A stretch of DNA of 39,772 bases from Clostridia bacterium (GTDB taxonomy: Bacteria > Bacillota > Clostridia > Oscillospirales > CAG-272), in NCBI GenBank assembly GCA_017504205.1, contig JAFVRO010000021.1, forward strand, positions 1 through 39,772, in the 5' to 3' direction. The notes beneath the pieces are model-generated. The model worked only from the letters and a program-made list of their open reading frames with translations. It had not been told where the DNA came from and did no database searches. Positions 7,677-15,250 of the stretch are shown here, one piece after another. Within the stretch, counting starts at the first letter, position 1, and each line of letters begins with the position of its first letter. The position numbers were made by a program, and so were the translations under genes.

Positions 7677-8945
7677 ATGAAAACACGCAAAGACATAATA
7701 AAAAATATATCACTTACCGTGACGGTTGTTGCGCTCGTGACGCTTGTTGCCGCCTATTCCTGCTACCACGCAGTATCCGTTTTTGATACAACGCTGATGA
7801 CGGGGGTTATCAAGACGGGAAGCCACGAGGAGTATATCGATATGCCTTGCGCAATATTTTACGATTGCAGCTACCTTGAAAATGCATCGGCAGACCGCCT
7901 GAGATATTCGGTGGAAAACGGAGCTAAGGTCGCGAAGGATCAGGAGGTCGCAAGACTATATTCAAACGATGCCGCAACCGATGCAGACGTCAGAAGCATC
8001 GCAGAGATCGATAAGCAAATTGATTTTTTCAGCGATTGCCTTGAAACGGGATACTTAACGCAGTACGCCGCAGGCGAGCGGCTTAAGCAGGAATATTTCA
8101 AATATCTTTCCTTGCAGTCTGACGGATCATACAATACTGATTCCTTTATAAAATCATTAAATAAATATAACGTAAAGGCAAACGGCAAGACCGACCTTCT
8201 TGCGCTTATAGAAGCATTGAAAAAGGATCGCGCCGAATTGACAGGAAAGCTCGGTACCGAGTTTTCAAGTGTAACACTTGAAGAAAGCGGATATTTCTTT
8301 ACCAAAGAAAGTATAGACGGATACGAAAGCGTGTTCTGTGCCTCCGCAGTTACGGGAATGACCCCGTTTAAACTGAATGAACTGAAAAAAAGCACACCGT
8401 CAGAGCCTTCCTCTACAGTCTACGGCAAGCTTATGACCACTCACAAATGGTATATAGCCGCAACTCTCAGCAAGGAAAACTGCCTGAAGGCAGAGCTGGA
8501 AAAGGATGCGACCGTAAGCCTCACTCTCGGAAGCTCGGGTAGTCGCATCAATTGCAAAACCGTAAGTGTCTCAGCCGCGCAGAACGGTGAGGTTGCGGTG
8601 GTCTTTGAATGCTCATCTATTGACGCATCACTCATCTCAGAAAGATTTGATACCGTTACCATGCGCGTTGCCGTATATGACGGACTTGCAGTTCCTACCT
8701 CTGCCATGCGAAATGTAAACGGCGTGAACGGCGTATTCGTGCTTGAGCGCGGAGTGCTTGTGTTCAAGCGTGCCGACGTGCTGGCATATTCAAACGGTTA
8801 TTATATCATTTCGGACGGAGCCCCCAAGGAAAATGATTCCGATACCGAATCAAGTGATTTCCCCGATACCGTGCCGTACCCCAAAATAAACGACGTAGTG
8901 ATCGTTTCCGGAGAGGGACTTTACGAGGGAAAGGTAATAGATTGA
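7677..8945 (+). CDS. HlyD-like membrane-fusion/adaptor protein of the division locus
   Basis: 422 residues. A single hydrophobic segment at about 11-30 is followed by a long extracytoplasmic part with a charged helical stretch (about 95-185) between two beta-rich halves, the layout of HlyD-type adaptor proteins. The C-terminal half has the usual small-residue pattern (AVPTSAM..VNGVNGVFVL). No transporter ATPase or permease is adjacent; the next gene is ylmE, 11 bases away, so it belongs to the division operon. Its partner and substrate are unknown. The ribosome site before 7677 is weak (AAGAAGCGGA). Confidence 0.6.
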   Translation: MKTRKDIIKNISLTVTVVALVTLVAAYSCYHAVSVFDTTLMTGVIKTGSHEEYIDMPCAIFYDCSYLENASADRLRYSVENGAKVAKDQEVARLYSNDAATDADVRSIAEIDKQIDFFSDCLETGYLTQYAAGERLKQEYFKYLSLQSDGSYNTDSFIKSLNKYNVKANGKTDLLALIEALKKDRAELTGKLGTEFSSVTLEESGYFFTKESIDGYESVFCASAVTGMTPFKLNELKKSTPSEPSSTVYGKLMTTHKWYIAATLSKENCLKAELEKDATVSLTLGSSGSRINCKTVSVSAAQNGEVAVVFECSSIDASLISERFDTVTMRVAVYDGLAVPTSAMRNVNGVNGVFVLERGVLVFKRADVLAYSNGYYIISDGAPKENDSDTESSDFPDTVPYPKINDVVIVSGEGLYEGKVID

Positions 8946-8956
8946 CAGGATTAACG

Positions 8957-9658
8957 ATGGATAACAGATTCAACTATATTGATGAAAATTTTCATAGTAT
9001 CACCGAAAGAATGAGACTTTGCTCGTCAGAGGTGGACAAGACCACGCCGTGCATACTTCTTGCCGCAGTCAAAAGCGCAGACACGGAAGAAATAAACTAT
9101 CTTCACCGCGTTCATAAGGTGAACGATATCGGCGAAAACCGCGTCCAACAGCTTTTGTCACGGTACGGTGAAATTGAGGATAGAGAGAATCTCAGAATAC
9201 ATTTCATAGGAACTCTTCAACGTAATAAGGTCAAGTATATTGTCGATAAGGTCGATATGATACACTCGGTCGATTCCGCTGAGCTTGCCGCCGAGATATC
9301 CAAAAGATGCAAAAAAGCATCAGTGGTTATGGATATACTCATCGAGGTCAACATCGGCAGAGAAGAGTCCAAAAGCGGACTGATGCCGGAACAGGTAGCT
9401 ACCGTTGCTGCCTACGCAGATACACTCGAGTGCATTCGTGTGAGAGGTTTCATGACGATGGCGCCTAACTGCGAGACAGAAGCAGAATACAGATCATATT
9501 TTTCACAAATGCGCAAGCTTTCCGAACACATCTGGACCGAGGTTCTGAAAAAAGATGGAAGCCCTATTCTCTCAATGGGAATGTCCCAAAGCTTTGAGCC
9601 CGCAATACTTGAAGGCTCGGATATCGTAAGAATAGGCAGACAGCTGTTTGCCAAGTAA
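8957..9658 (+). CDS. ylmE: YggS/YlmE-family PLP-binding protein
   Basis: 233 residues forming a single alanine-racemase-like TIM barrel. The PLP lysine is K39 in LLAAVKS, followed by the family motifs GENRVQ, HFIGTLQRNK, IEVNIGREESKSG and MGMSQSFEPAI...VRIG. These proteins hold PLP and help PLP and amino-acid homeostasis without a known catalytic reaction. I chose ATG 8957, which has AGGA 6 bases before it, over the TTG at 8942, which overlaps the upstream stop. The position before sepF is the standard Gram-positive ylm order. Confidence 0.92.
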   Translation: MDNRFNYIDENFHSITERMRLCSSEVDKTTPCILLAAVKSADTEEINYLHRVHKVNDIGENRVQQLLSRYGEIEDRENLRIHFIGTLQRNKVKYIVDKVDMIHSVDSAELAAEISKRCKKASVVMDILIEVNIGREESKSGLMPEQVATVAAYADTLECIRVRGFMTMAPNCETEAEYRSYFSQMRKLSEHIWTEVLKKDGSPILSMGMSQSFEPAILEGSDIVRIGRQLFAK

Positions 9659-9711
9659 TAATTAAGAATATAATTTTTGAATTTATATACGCGAAAGGAA
9701 GGTTCAATAAA

Positions 9712-10386
9712 ATGAACAAAGGCGACGTTTCAATCAAAGGCTTCTTCAGAAGTCTCTTTGGCAAAAATGAATCCGAGGGAACTGTAACTCAGGAGGATGA
9801 TTTCGACGTTGAGTATTACAGAGGAGACTATCGCCCCGCAAAGCCGACAGAGTCTCAGCCCGCTCCCACAACCGAACGGGTAACACCGCCTCAGCCTGCC
9901 CCCGCACCTGCTCCCGTAAAGCCGGTAACCCCCACCGATAAATCAGATGATTTCGACTTTTTTGATTCTGACGATGAGATCGACCAGACCACACCACCCG
10001 AGCATAAAGCACCCGAATCAGAATGGAATTGGAACAATGAGAGTAATCCCGTCCCGGTAACTCCCACTGAGCCCGAAAAGTCCGAAGAGGAGGAGCCCGA
10101 AGAGGAATACGCTAAGGTGTCCGTCGTTGAGGACGCAACTCTCGGAGATGCTTCAAGCATTGCCGATCTTGTTATTGACGGAGCAGTGGCAATAGTCAAG
10201 ATCGATAAGCTTTCAAAGGAAGAAAAGGTTCGTATGTTTGACTTCCTCACAGGTGTCGTTTACGCTATCAATGGTGAGATGAAGAAGCTTTACGGCGGAA
10301 GATGCGTTATCGCAGCCCCCGAAGGCTTTACATCTGAGGATATTGACGAGCTTATCAAATCAATATTCCCCGGAGCAGAAGAATGA
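9712..10386 (+). CDS. sepF: Cell division protein SepF
   Basis: 224 residues, longer than the roughly 150 of the Bacillus protein because of a Pro/Glu/Asp-rich linker (about 20-135). The C-terminal SepF domain (about 136-222) is clear: YAKVSVVED, then SIADLVIDGAVAIVK and RMFDFLTGVVYAI..GEMKKL. SepF bundles and anchors FtsZ at the septum; the N-terminal GFFRSLFGK is a plausible membrane amphipathic helix. AAGGAAGG precedes ATG 9712. A TATAAT at 9669-9674 may give a weak internal promoter, but its -35 is poor. The end overlaps the next gene by four bases (ATGA). Confidence 0.92.
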   Translation: MNKGDVSIKGFFRSLFGKNESEGTVTQEDDFDVEYYRGDYRPAKPTESQPAPTTERVTPPQPAPAPAPVKPVTPTDKSDDFDFFDSDDEIDQTTPPEHKAPESEWNWNNESNPVPVTPTEPEKSEEEEPEEEYAKVSVVEDATLGDASSIADLVIDGAVAIVKIDKLSKEEKVRMFDFLTGVVYAINGEMKKLYGGRCVIAAPEGFTSEDIDELIKSIFPGAEE

Positions 10387-10655
10387 TAGAATTTCTCGAT
10401 CTCTTCTTCTCCGTTATATCCTTTTTCGCAACGATTATCATCCTGATGATGACGACAAGGTCGATCATGTCAATGCTGTTTGATGAGAGTGAAATAGATA
10501 ATAAGTTCTATAATGTTATAGTAAACGTCACCGAGGTGGTAATAGTTCCGGTGAGGTACATATTCAGAAGACTGAATTGGTTTCAGGATACCCCCATAGA
10601 CGTTTCCTTCCTTGTGGCGTTTATCGTTCTTTCGCTCTTTACAGTAATGGCTTAA
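10383..10655 (+). CDS. ylmG: YggT-family membrane protein (YlmG-like)
   Basis: 90 residues with two hydrophobic segments (about 4-25 and 70-88) around a short amphipathic middle that contains VIVPVRYIFRRL, the usual YggT-family pattern. The role in bacteria is linked to cell division or membrane organisation but is not settled. It starts inside the sepF stop (ATGA overlap), which implies translational coupling, and matches the Gram-positive order sepF-ylmG. The usual ylmH and divIVA are absent here; lspA follows directly. Confidence 0.8.
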   Translation: MIEFLDLFFSVISFFATIIILMMTTRSIMSMLFDESEIDNKFYNVIVNVTEVVIVPVRYIFRRLNWFQDTPIDVSFLVAFIVLSLFTVMA

Positions 10656-10682
10656 TATATCTCATGCCGGAAAGGTAAAAAA

Positions 10683-11210
10683 ATGTTCGTTTGGATACTT
10701 TTGATCATTGCATTCGTATATCTCGATCAGATAACTAAATATCTTGCGGTCATATTTCTGAAGGCACTGGATACCTTCCCGCTCATTCAGGACGTTTTCC
10801 ACTTGACCTATGTAGAAAACCGAGGAGCCGCATTCGGAATGCTCAGCAATCACAGATGGGTGTTTATGATAATCTCCACGGTTGGTATTATCGCGCTCTC
10901 CATCTATATGTTTTATAACAGACGCGAAAGTAAGCTGCAAAACACAGCCCTTTCTATGATAATTGCCGGCGGTATCGGAAACATGATAGACCGCATTGCG
11001 CTTGGCTATGTTGTGGATTTCTTCGATTTTACTCTTATCAATTTCGCAGTGTTTAATGTTGCAGACGTTTTTGTGTGCGTCGGATGCGGACTTGAAGTGC
11101 TTTATATGCTGATCCTGCTCGTGAAGTCCTATAAGGAGACAAAAGCTGAGTCCTGTGCAAAATCCCCGTCCCCCGAGGAAAATCCCGATAAGGATCAACA
11201 GACGCAATGA
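10683..11210 (+). CDS. lspA: Lipoprotein signal peptidase (signal peptidase II)
   Basis: 175 residues with four hydrophobic segments. The catalytic aspartates are D112 in VVDFFDF and D128 in FNVADVF; D15 in YLDQITK, N46 in VENRGAAFG and GNMIDR at 99-104 match the family. It cuts the signal peptide from prolipoproteins in the membrane. About 25 hydrophilic C-terminal residues after the last segment are not conserved in the family. GGAAAGG precedes ATG 10683, and the end overlaps the next gene (ATGATG). Confidence 0.94.
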   Translation: MFVWILLIIAFVYLDQITKYLAVIFLKALDTFPLIQDVFHLTYVENRGAAFGMLSNHRWVFMIISTVGIIALSIYMFYNRRESKLQNTALSMIIAGGIGNMIDRIALGYVVDFFDFTLINFAVFNVADVFVCVGCGLEVLYMLILLVKSYKETKAESCAKSPSPEENPDKDQQTQ

Positions 11211-12163
11211 TGGAACAGATAAAAAAGGTGAGTCTTACCGTAAGCCCCGATTGTGTCGGTACACGCCTCGACCTGTTTTTGGCGCAGGAGGCAGAGATCT
11301 CAAGATCCGCCGCGGTAAAGCTGATAGAATCTGACTCAGTAACGGTTAACGGAAAAAAATCCGAAAAAAAGCTTAAGCTCTGCGAAGGAGATGTCGTAGA
11401 GCTTCTTATTCCTGTAGCCGTCCCATACGAAGAGGTCGTGCCGCAGGATATCCCACTTGATATTGTGTACGAGGATGCGGATATTGCTGTCATCAATAAA
11501 CCCGAGGGAATGGTTGTGCATCCCGCCGCAGGAAACCCCGATGGAACGCTCGTAAATGCAATTATGTTCCACTGCAAGGATTCTCTTTCGGGGATTGGCG
11601 GTGTTATGCGCCCCGGAATCGTCCATAGGATAGATAAGGATACAAGTGGACTTCTTGTTATTGCCAAAAACGATAATGCTCATATCAAGCTTTCGGAGCA
11701 GCTAAAAACACATACAGTCAGTAGAATTTATTACGCTATCGTGGTCGGTAACTTTAAAGATGACGGTGGAACGGTTGACGCGCCGATGGGCAGACACCCG
11801 GTTGACAGAAAACGCATGGCTGTCTTTCCAAAGGGTGACGACAGAGCAAAAGAGGCTGTTACGCATTATACCGTAATTGAACGCTTTGAAGGCTTCAGCC
11901 TCGTCAGGTGTGAGCTTGAAACGGGTAGAACACACCAGATCAGAGTGCATATGGCACACAGAGGCCACCCAATACTCGGAGACGAGGTGTACGGCGGAGA
12001 TAAAACAAAGTTCTTTGTCCGTAATAGGGCAATTATCCACGGGCAGTGCCTGCACGCCAAGGAGCTTACCCTCATTCATCCATCAACCAATACAAAAATG
12101 ACATTTAATAGTCCGCTTCCCGAGAATATGCTCGAGGTGCTTGAAAGACTAAGACGGCTTTAA
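11207..12163 (+). CDS. rluD: RluD-type 23S rRNA pseudouridine synthase
   Basis: 318 residues. An S4 RNA-binding domain (about 15-65, TRLDLFLA...SRSAAVKLI) is followed by the RluA catalytic domain with D143 in HRIDKDTSG, where most family members have HRLD. RTHQIRVH and GHPILGD are also present. By family it makes pseudouridines in 23S rRNA helix 69, though the exact target cannot be read here. The order lspA-rluD is the normal Gram-positive arrangement (lspA-ylyB in B. subtilis). The start overlaps the lspA stop. Confidence 0.9.
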   Translation: MMEQIKKVSLTVSPDCVGTRLDLFLAQEAEISRSAAVKLIESDSVTVNGKKSEKKLKLCEGDVVELLIPVAVPYEEVVPQDIPLDIVYEDADIAVINKPEGMVVHPAAGNPDGTLVNAIMFHCKDSLSGIGGVMRPGIVHRIDKDTSGLLVIAKNDNAHIKLSEQLKTHTVSRIYYAIVVGNFKDDGGTVDAPMGRHPVDRKRMAVFPKGDDRAKEAVTHYTVIERFEGFSLVRCELETGRTHQIRVHMAHRGHPILGDEVYGGDKTKFFVRNRAIIHGQCLHAKELTLIHPSTNTKMTFNSPLPENMLEVLERLRRL

Positions 12164-13026
12164 TGCCCACGAATTTTATCCCTATGAAAAAAATATTTGA
12201 CGGTATTTTGATAGTATCCGATATCGACGGTACCTTCCTTGATAGTAATGAACGTCCGGTTCCCAAAAATATAAGCGCAATAAAATACTTCACCGAAAAC
12301 GGCGGTAGATTTACCGTTGCAAGCGGAAGAGCGCACTACGACGTAAAAAGCAGTATCCCGGTTCTCGAAGAGCTTATCAACGCCCCGGCTATTCTGGCAA
12401 ACGGAACGTACTTATATGATTTTTCAACGCAAGAGACCGTATCTCCAATCTATATGACTCCTTGTGTGGCAGACGGTATTTTGTCAGTGCTCAGAGCAGA
12501 TTTCAAAAATCTTGATATACTTGCATTCGCAGACGGAGGAATTTATTCTGACGCTATACGCGGAGATGCCGCTTGCGTAAGAGACAGATTGGACAGGCAA
12601 TATTTTACTGAAGCGCCTATATGTGATTGGCCGCCGCGACGTTGGCTGAAATTCATCCTCGTGGGAGACCCAAACGCACTCGACACGCTTACAGACAGGC
12701 TGGATGAATGCTATAAGGACTCAATACATCATAGCAGAAGTGATGCAAAATGGCTTGAGATTCAGGCGTGTGGTAGCTCGAAGGGCTCACGAATAGAATA
12801 TCTTAATACACATTTTACTTCCGAGGTACAAGAACTCTGTATTATTGCCGCAGGAGATTACGAAAATGATATCGAAATGCTCCTTGCAGCCGACGTAGCC
12901 GTTTGCCCCGAAAACGCTATCGACGAGGTGAAGCGTGTAGCAGATTATTGTTTGTGTCACCACGATCTCGGACTTATTTCAGATATTGTGGAAAGCATCG
13001 AATCGGGAAAAATTCAAATACGGTAA
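12163..13026 (+). CDS. HAD-superfamily (Cof-type) phosphatase, copy 1
   Basis: 287 residues. The nucleophile motif is D20-I-D22-GTF, and the Mg-binding GDYENDIEML motif is near the C-terminus, with a Cof-type cap between them. Such enzymes dephosphorylate small phosphorylated metabolites; the substrate is unknown. It starts on the last base of the rluD stop (TAATG) with no clear ribosome site, so it is probably translated by coupling. It is the first of three paralogues that share the N-terminal FDGILI.SD.DGTF and the C-terminal ADYCLC..GLI.DI segment. Confidence 0.88.
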   Translation: MPTNFIPMKKIFDGILIVSDIDGTFLDSNERPVPKNISAIKYFTENGGRFTVASGRAHYDVKSSIPVLEELINAPAILANGTYLYDFSTQETVSPIYMTPCVADGILSVLRADFKNLDILAFADGGIYSDAIRGDAACVRDRLDRQYFTEAPICDWPPRRWLKFILVGDPNALDTLTDRLDECYKDSIHHSRSDAKWLEIQACGSSKGSRIEYLNTHFTSEVQELCIIAAGDYENDIEMLLAADVAVCPENAIDEVKRVADYCLCHHDLGLISDIVESIESGKIQIR

Positions 13027-13039
13027 CCAAGGTGAGCAA

Positions 13040-13885
13040 ATGAGAATGAATTTTGACGGAATATTGATAATGTCGGATATGGACGGAACCTTTCTCGGCA
13101 AAAAAAGCAGTATAGTTCCTAAAAATATAGAAGCAATCAAATACTTTATTAACAACGGCGGTAGATTTACCTTTGCAACGGGACGCCCAAGCTTCGAGTT
13201 CAACCGACTCGTCCCGATGGTAAGGGATATAGTCAATGCTCCCGTTGCAACAGCAAACGGTTCCTGTATGTACGATTTCCGGGACGAATGTGCGGTAGAT
13301 AATGTCTATCTCGACGTTGAGCCTACGCTTGAAATGTTGAATTATGTCAAGGTGAACCATCCTGAGATCAACGCCCGATTTTTCAGCAATACCAATATAC
13401 TTTCCGAAGAAATAAGCGGAAGACTTGCTGTGATCTGGCCTACCTTGAATAATAAAGATTATTATAAAATTTGCGGGCCAATCGCAAATTGGGAATGCAA
13501 GAAATGGATCAAGGGCATATTCACAAGCATATATGATGACATGGACGATTTCCGACTTGATATCATCGAACGCTACGGAGATACGTTTGAGTTTAACCGC
13601 AGCTCAAAGCGGTTACTTGAATTTCAACGCATAGGATGCAATAAGGCATCCCGAGTGGAATGGCTTCGTGAATACTATAAACTGCAGGGGGTTGGTATTA
13701 CAATAGTCGCCGCAGGTGACTACGAAAATGACCTCGGAATGCTCAAAGCCGCAAATATCGCCGTGTGTCCCGCAAACGCCATTGGCACAGTCAAAGAGAT
13801 CAGCGATTATTGTTTGTGCAATCCTAACGAGGGATTGATTGCGGACATAATCGAAAAAATCGAACAGGGTATAATCAAAGTATAA
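13040..13885 (+). CDS. HAD-superfamily (Cof-type) phosphatase, copy 2
   Basis: 281 residues from ATG 13040, chosen because AAGGTGAG lies just upstream; the longer frame back to 12986 overlaps copy 1. Catalytic D13 and D15 (SDMDGTF) and GDYENDLGML are intact. It is closest to copy 3: both end with the same 14 residues (ADIIEKIEQGIIKV). It follows copy 1 by 13 bases, so it is in the same transcript. A hairpin terminator follows. Confidence 0.88.
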   Translation: MRMNFDGILIMSDMDGTFLGKKSSIVPKNIEAIKYFINNGGRFTFATGRPSFEFNRLVPMVRDIVNAPVATANGSCMYDFRDECAVDNVYLDVEPTLEMLNYVKVNHPEINARFFSNTNILSEEISGRLAVIWPTLNNKDYYKICGPIANWECKKWIKGIFTSIYDDMDDFRLDIIERYGDTFEFNRSSKRLLEFQRIGCNKASRVEWLREYYKLQGVGITIVAAGDYENDLGMLKAANIAVCPANAIGTVKEISDYCLCNPNEGLIADIIEKIEQGIIKV

Positions 13886-13901
13886 ATTTATAAATAAAAA
13901 C

Positions 13902-13939
13902 ATGGGCAAAAGACGGGAATATCCCAAGCTCTTGCCCAT
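13902..13939. terminator. Bidirectional terminator after HAD copy 2 and the decayed oxidoreductase
   Basis: The outer stem ATGGGCAA (13902-13909) pairs with TTGCCCAT (13932-13939), with a nested GGGA/TCCC hairpin at about 13915-13924. A TTTATT run follows on the plus side and TTTTTATTT on the minus side, so it can end the plus-strand HAD transcript and the minus-strand remnant. Confidence 0.65.
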
Positions 13940-13972
13940 TTATTATTTGAAGCCGTTTCCCAAAATGCAGAA

Positions 13973-14125
13973 TTACAGTATCTCGTCAATGTGGATCCTG
14001 ACACCGCGGCTCTTGATCTGCTCCTGAAGCACAGAAATGTCTACTTTAGCCGTATCGTAATCGTATTTGGAAAGCATCGCGGCGCATATGCCTGCCGCCT
14101 CGCCCGTGATAGCGCAGGTGGGGAT
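13973..14125 (-). pseudogene. Remnant of an FAD-dependent oxidoreductase (C-terminal end only)
   Basis: On the minus strand these 50 codons plus stop translate to a sequence that aligns without gaps to the last 50 residues of the intact oxidoreductase at 17276-18487. Shared pieces are CA(I/L)TGE(A/S)AGICAAML, DYDTA(K/N)VDI and GVRIHI(D/N)E(I/V)L before the stop. Upstream of 14125 the frame reaches a stop within a codon or two and the match ends. The sequence just beyond is similar to the 5' promoter region of the intact gene, so the body of the gene appears to have been deleted. No start codon with a ribosome site remains. Confidence 0.85.
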
Positions 14126-14162
14126 ATTTTAAGATTATCTTTTTGGTTTCAAGATTATTTTA

Positions 14163-14190
14163 ATTATATCATAATTCGGTTGAAAGTCAA
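14163..14190 (-). promoter_or_regulatory. Surviving minus-strand promoter of the decayed oxidoreductase
   Basis: On the minus strand, TTGACT (14185-14190), 16-base spacer, TATAAT (14163-14168). The -35, spacer length and -10 are the same as in the promoter of the intact oxidoreductase (18539-18566), including the flanking GTATTGACTTT. It would give a transcript of about 255 bases ending at the hairpin at 13902. Confidence 0.65.
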
Positions 14191-14228
14191 TACGTTTTTT
14201 ACGGAGTAATTATTATTGCAATTTGCTA

Positions 14229-14257
14229 TTGCAAAAGCCGCAAAAATCTGTTATAAT
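14229..14257 (+). promoter_or_regulatory. Sigma-A promoter of HAD copy 3, SRP-promoter-like
   Basis: TTGCAA (14229-14234), 17-base spacer, TATAAT (14252-14257). The promoter and its spacer match the SRP RNA promoter at 18657-18685 closely (CTATTGCAAAAG then AAATCTGTTATAATA), and similarity continues about 30 bases into the transcribed region (AGCAAATGCA versus AGCAAACGCA). Confidence 0.75.
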
Positions 14258-14368
14258 ACTATCGTGCATATGTTTCAGTAATAGCAAATGCACCTATCTC
14301 CGTATAAAAAACTCATATAACATCGCGGAATACCATAAAAATCAGTAAGCACGAAAGGACTTCTTGAA

Positions 14369-15196
14369 ATGAGAGATAATTTCAACGGAATTTTAATAAT
14401 GTCGGACCTTGACGGAACCTTCTTCGGAAAGCATGCCACAATCATTCCAAGAAACGTCGAAGCAATAAAATATTTTAACTCTAAAGGCGGGCGATTCACC
14501 ATAGCCTCCGGCAGAATGCATGCTAATTTGAGCGTGGCAGGTGAGGTAGCACCTGTCGTTGCAAATGCCCCTCTCTCGCTTTCAAACGGAAGCTATGTCT
14601 ACGATTTTACGGCTAAAGAGATAATTGACCCCGTTTTCCTTGCGGATGATATTATTATAGCTATGATAGACTTTGCCAAAAAACACTATCCCGAAGTAAG
14701 CTTCAGAGTATCTACCACCGAAGGCTTTTATTCCGAGGAGTACGTCGGAGCATATAAAGGACTTCCCGAGACAAATTATCATATCCTTCCTATGTCCGAA
14801 TGGCCACACGGAAATTGGTTCAAACTCGTTTTCAGCGGAACTAAGGAGCAGACCTACGCACTCGAGCAAGATCTGAAAAATGAACTTGGACCCGTTGCCG
14901 AATTCTGCCGTTCAGGTCACAGACTTCTTGAGATACAAGCCAAGGACTGCACCAAGGCATCACGAATCCCGTGGTTTAAGGATTATTATAAAAAGCAGGG
15001 AATTGATATCACTGTGATTGCCTGCGGGGACTTTGATAACGATAAGGAGATGCTTGCTGCGGCAGATATTGCAATATGCCCCTCAAACGCACTTGATACT
15101 GTTAAGGAAATATGCGATTATTGCCTTTGCGATCACACAGAAGGACTTATTGCAGATATTATAGAAAAGATCGAGCAGGGAATTATAAAGGTATAG
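14369..15196 (+). CDS. HAD-superfamily (Cof-type) phosphatase, copy 3
   Basis: 275 residues. Catalytic D13 and D15 (SDLDGTF) and the GDFDNDKEML metal motif are present. It is the closest paralogue of copy 2 but is separated from it by the terminator and the decayed oxidoreductase, and it has its own strong promoter at 14229. GAAAGGAC precedes ATG 14369. The substrate is unknown; three active-site-intact copies side by side suggest related but distinct phosphoester substrates. Confidence 0.88.
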   Translation: MRDNFNGILIMSDLDGTFFGKHATIIPRNVEAIKYFNSKGGRFTIASGRMHANLSVAGEVAPVVANAPLSLSNGSYVYDFTAKEIIDPVFLADDIIIAMIDFAKKHYPEVSFRVSTTEGFYSEEYVGAYKGLPETNYHILPMSEWPHGNWFKLVFSGTKEQTYALEQDLKNELGPVAEFCRSGHRLLEIQAKDCTKASRIPWFKDYYKKQGIDITVIACGDFDNDKEMLAAADIAICPSNALDTVKEICDYCLCDHTEGLIADIIEKIEQGIIKV

Positions 15197-15206
15197 TAGT
15201 ATATAA

Positions 15207-15244
15207 AAACGGCAAGAGAAGGAAGCTCCCACTCTCGCCGTTTT
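15207..15244. terminator. Bidirectional terminator between convergent genes
   Basis: AAAACGGC (15207-15213 region) pairs with GCCGTTTT (15237-15244), extended by AGAG/CTCT. The T run TTTTATTT follows on the plus side, and an A run on the other side gives a T run for the minus-strand gene. Confidence 0.8.
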
Positions 15245-15250
15245 ATTTGT

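Noticed and set aside
12986..13039. Upstream extension of HAD copy 2
   Set aside because: It overlaps copy 1 and lacks a ribosome site, while ATG 13040 has one and aligns with the paralogues.
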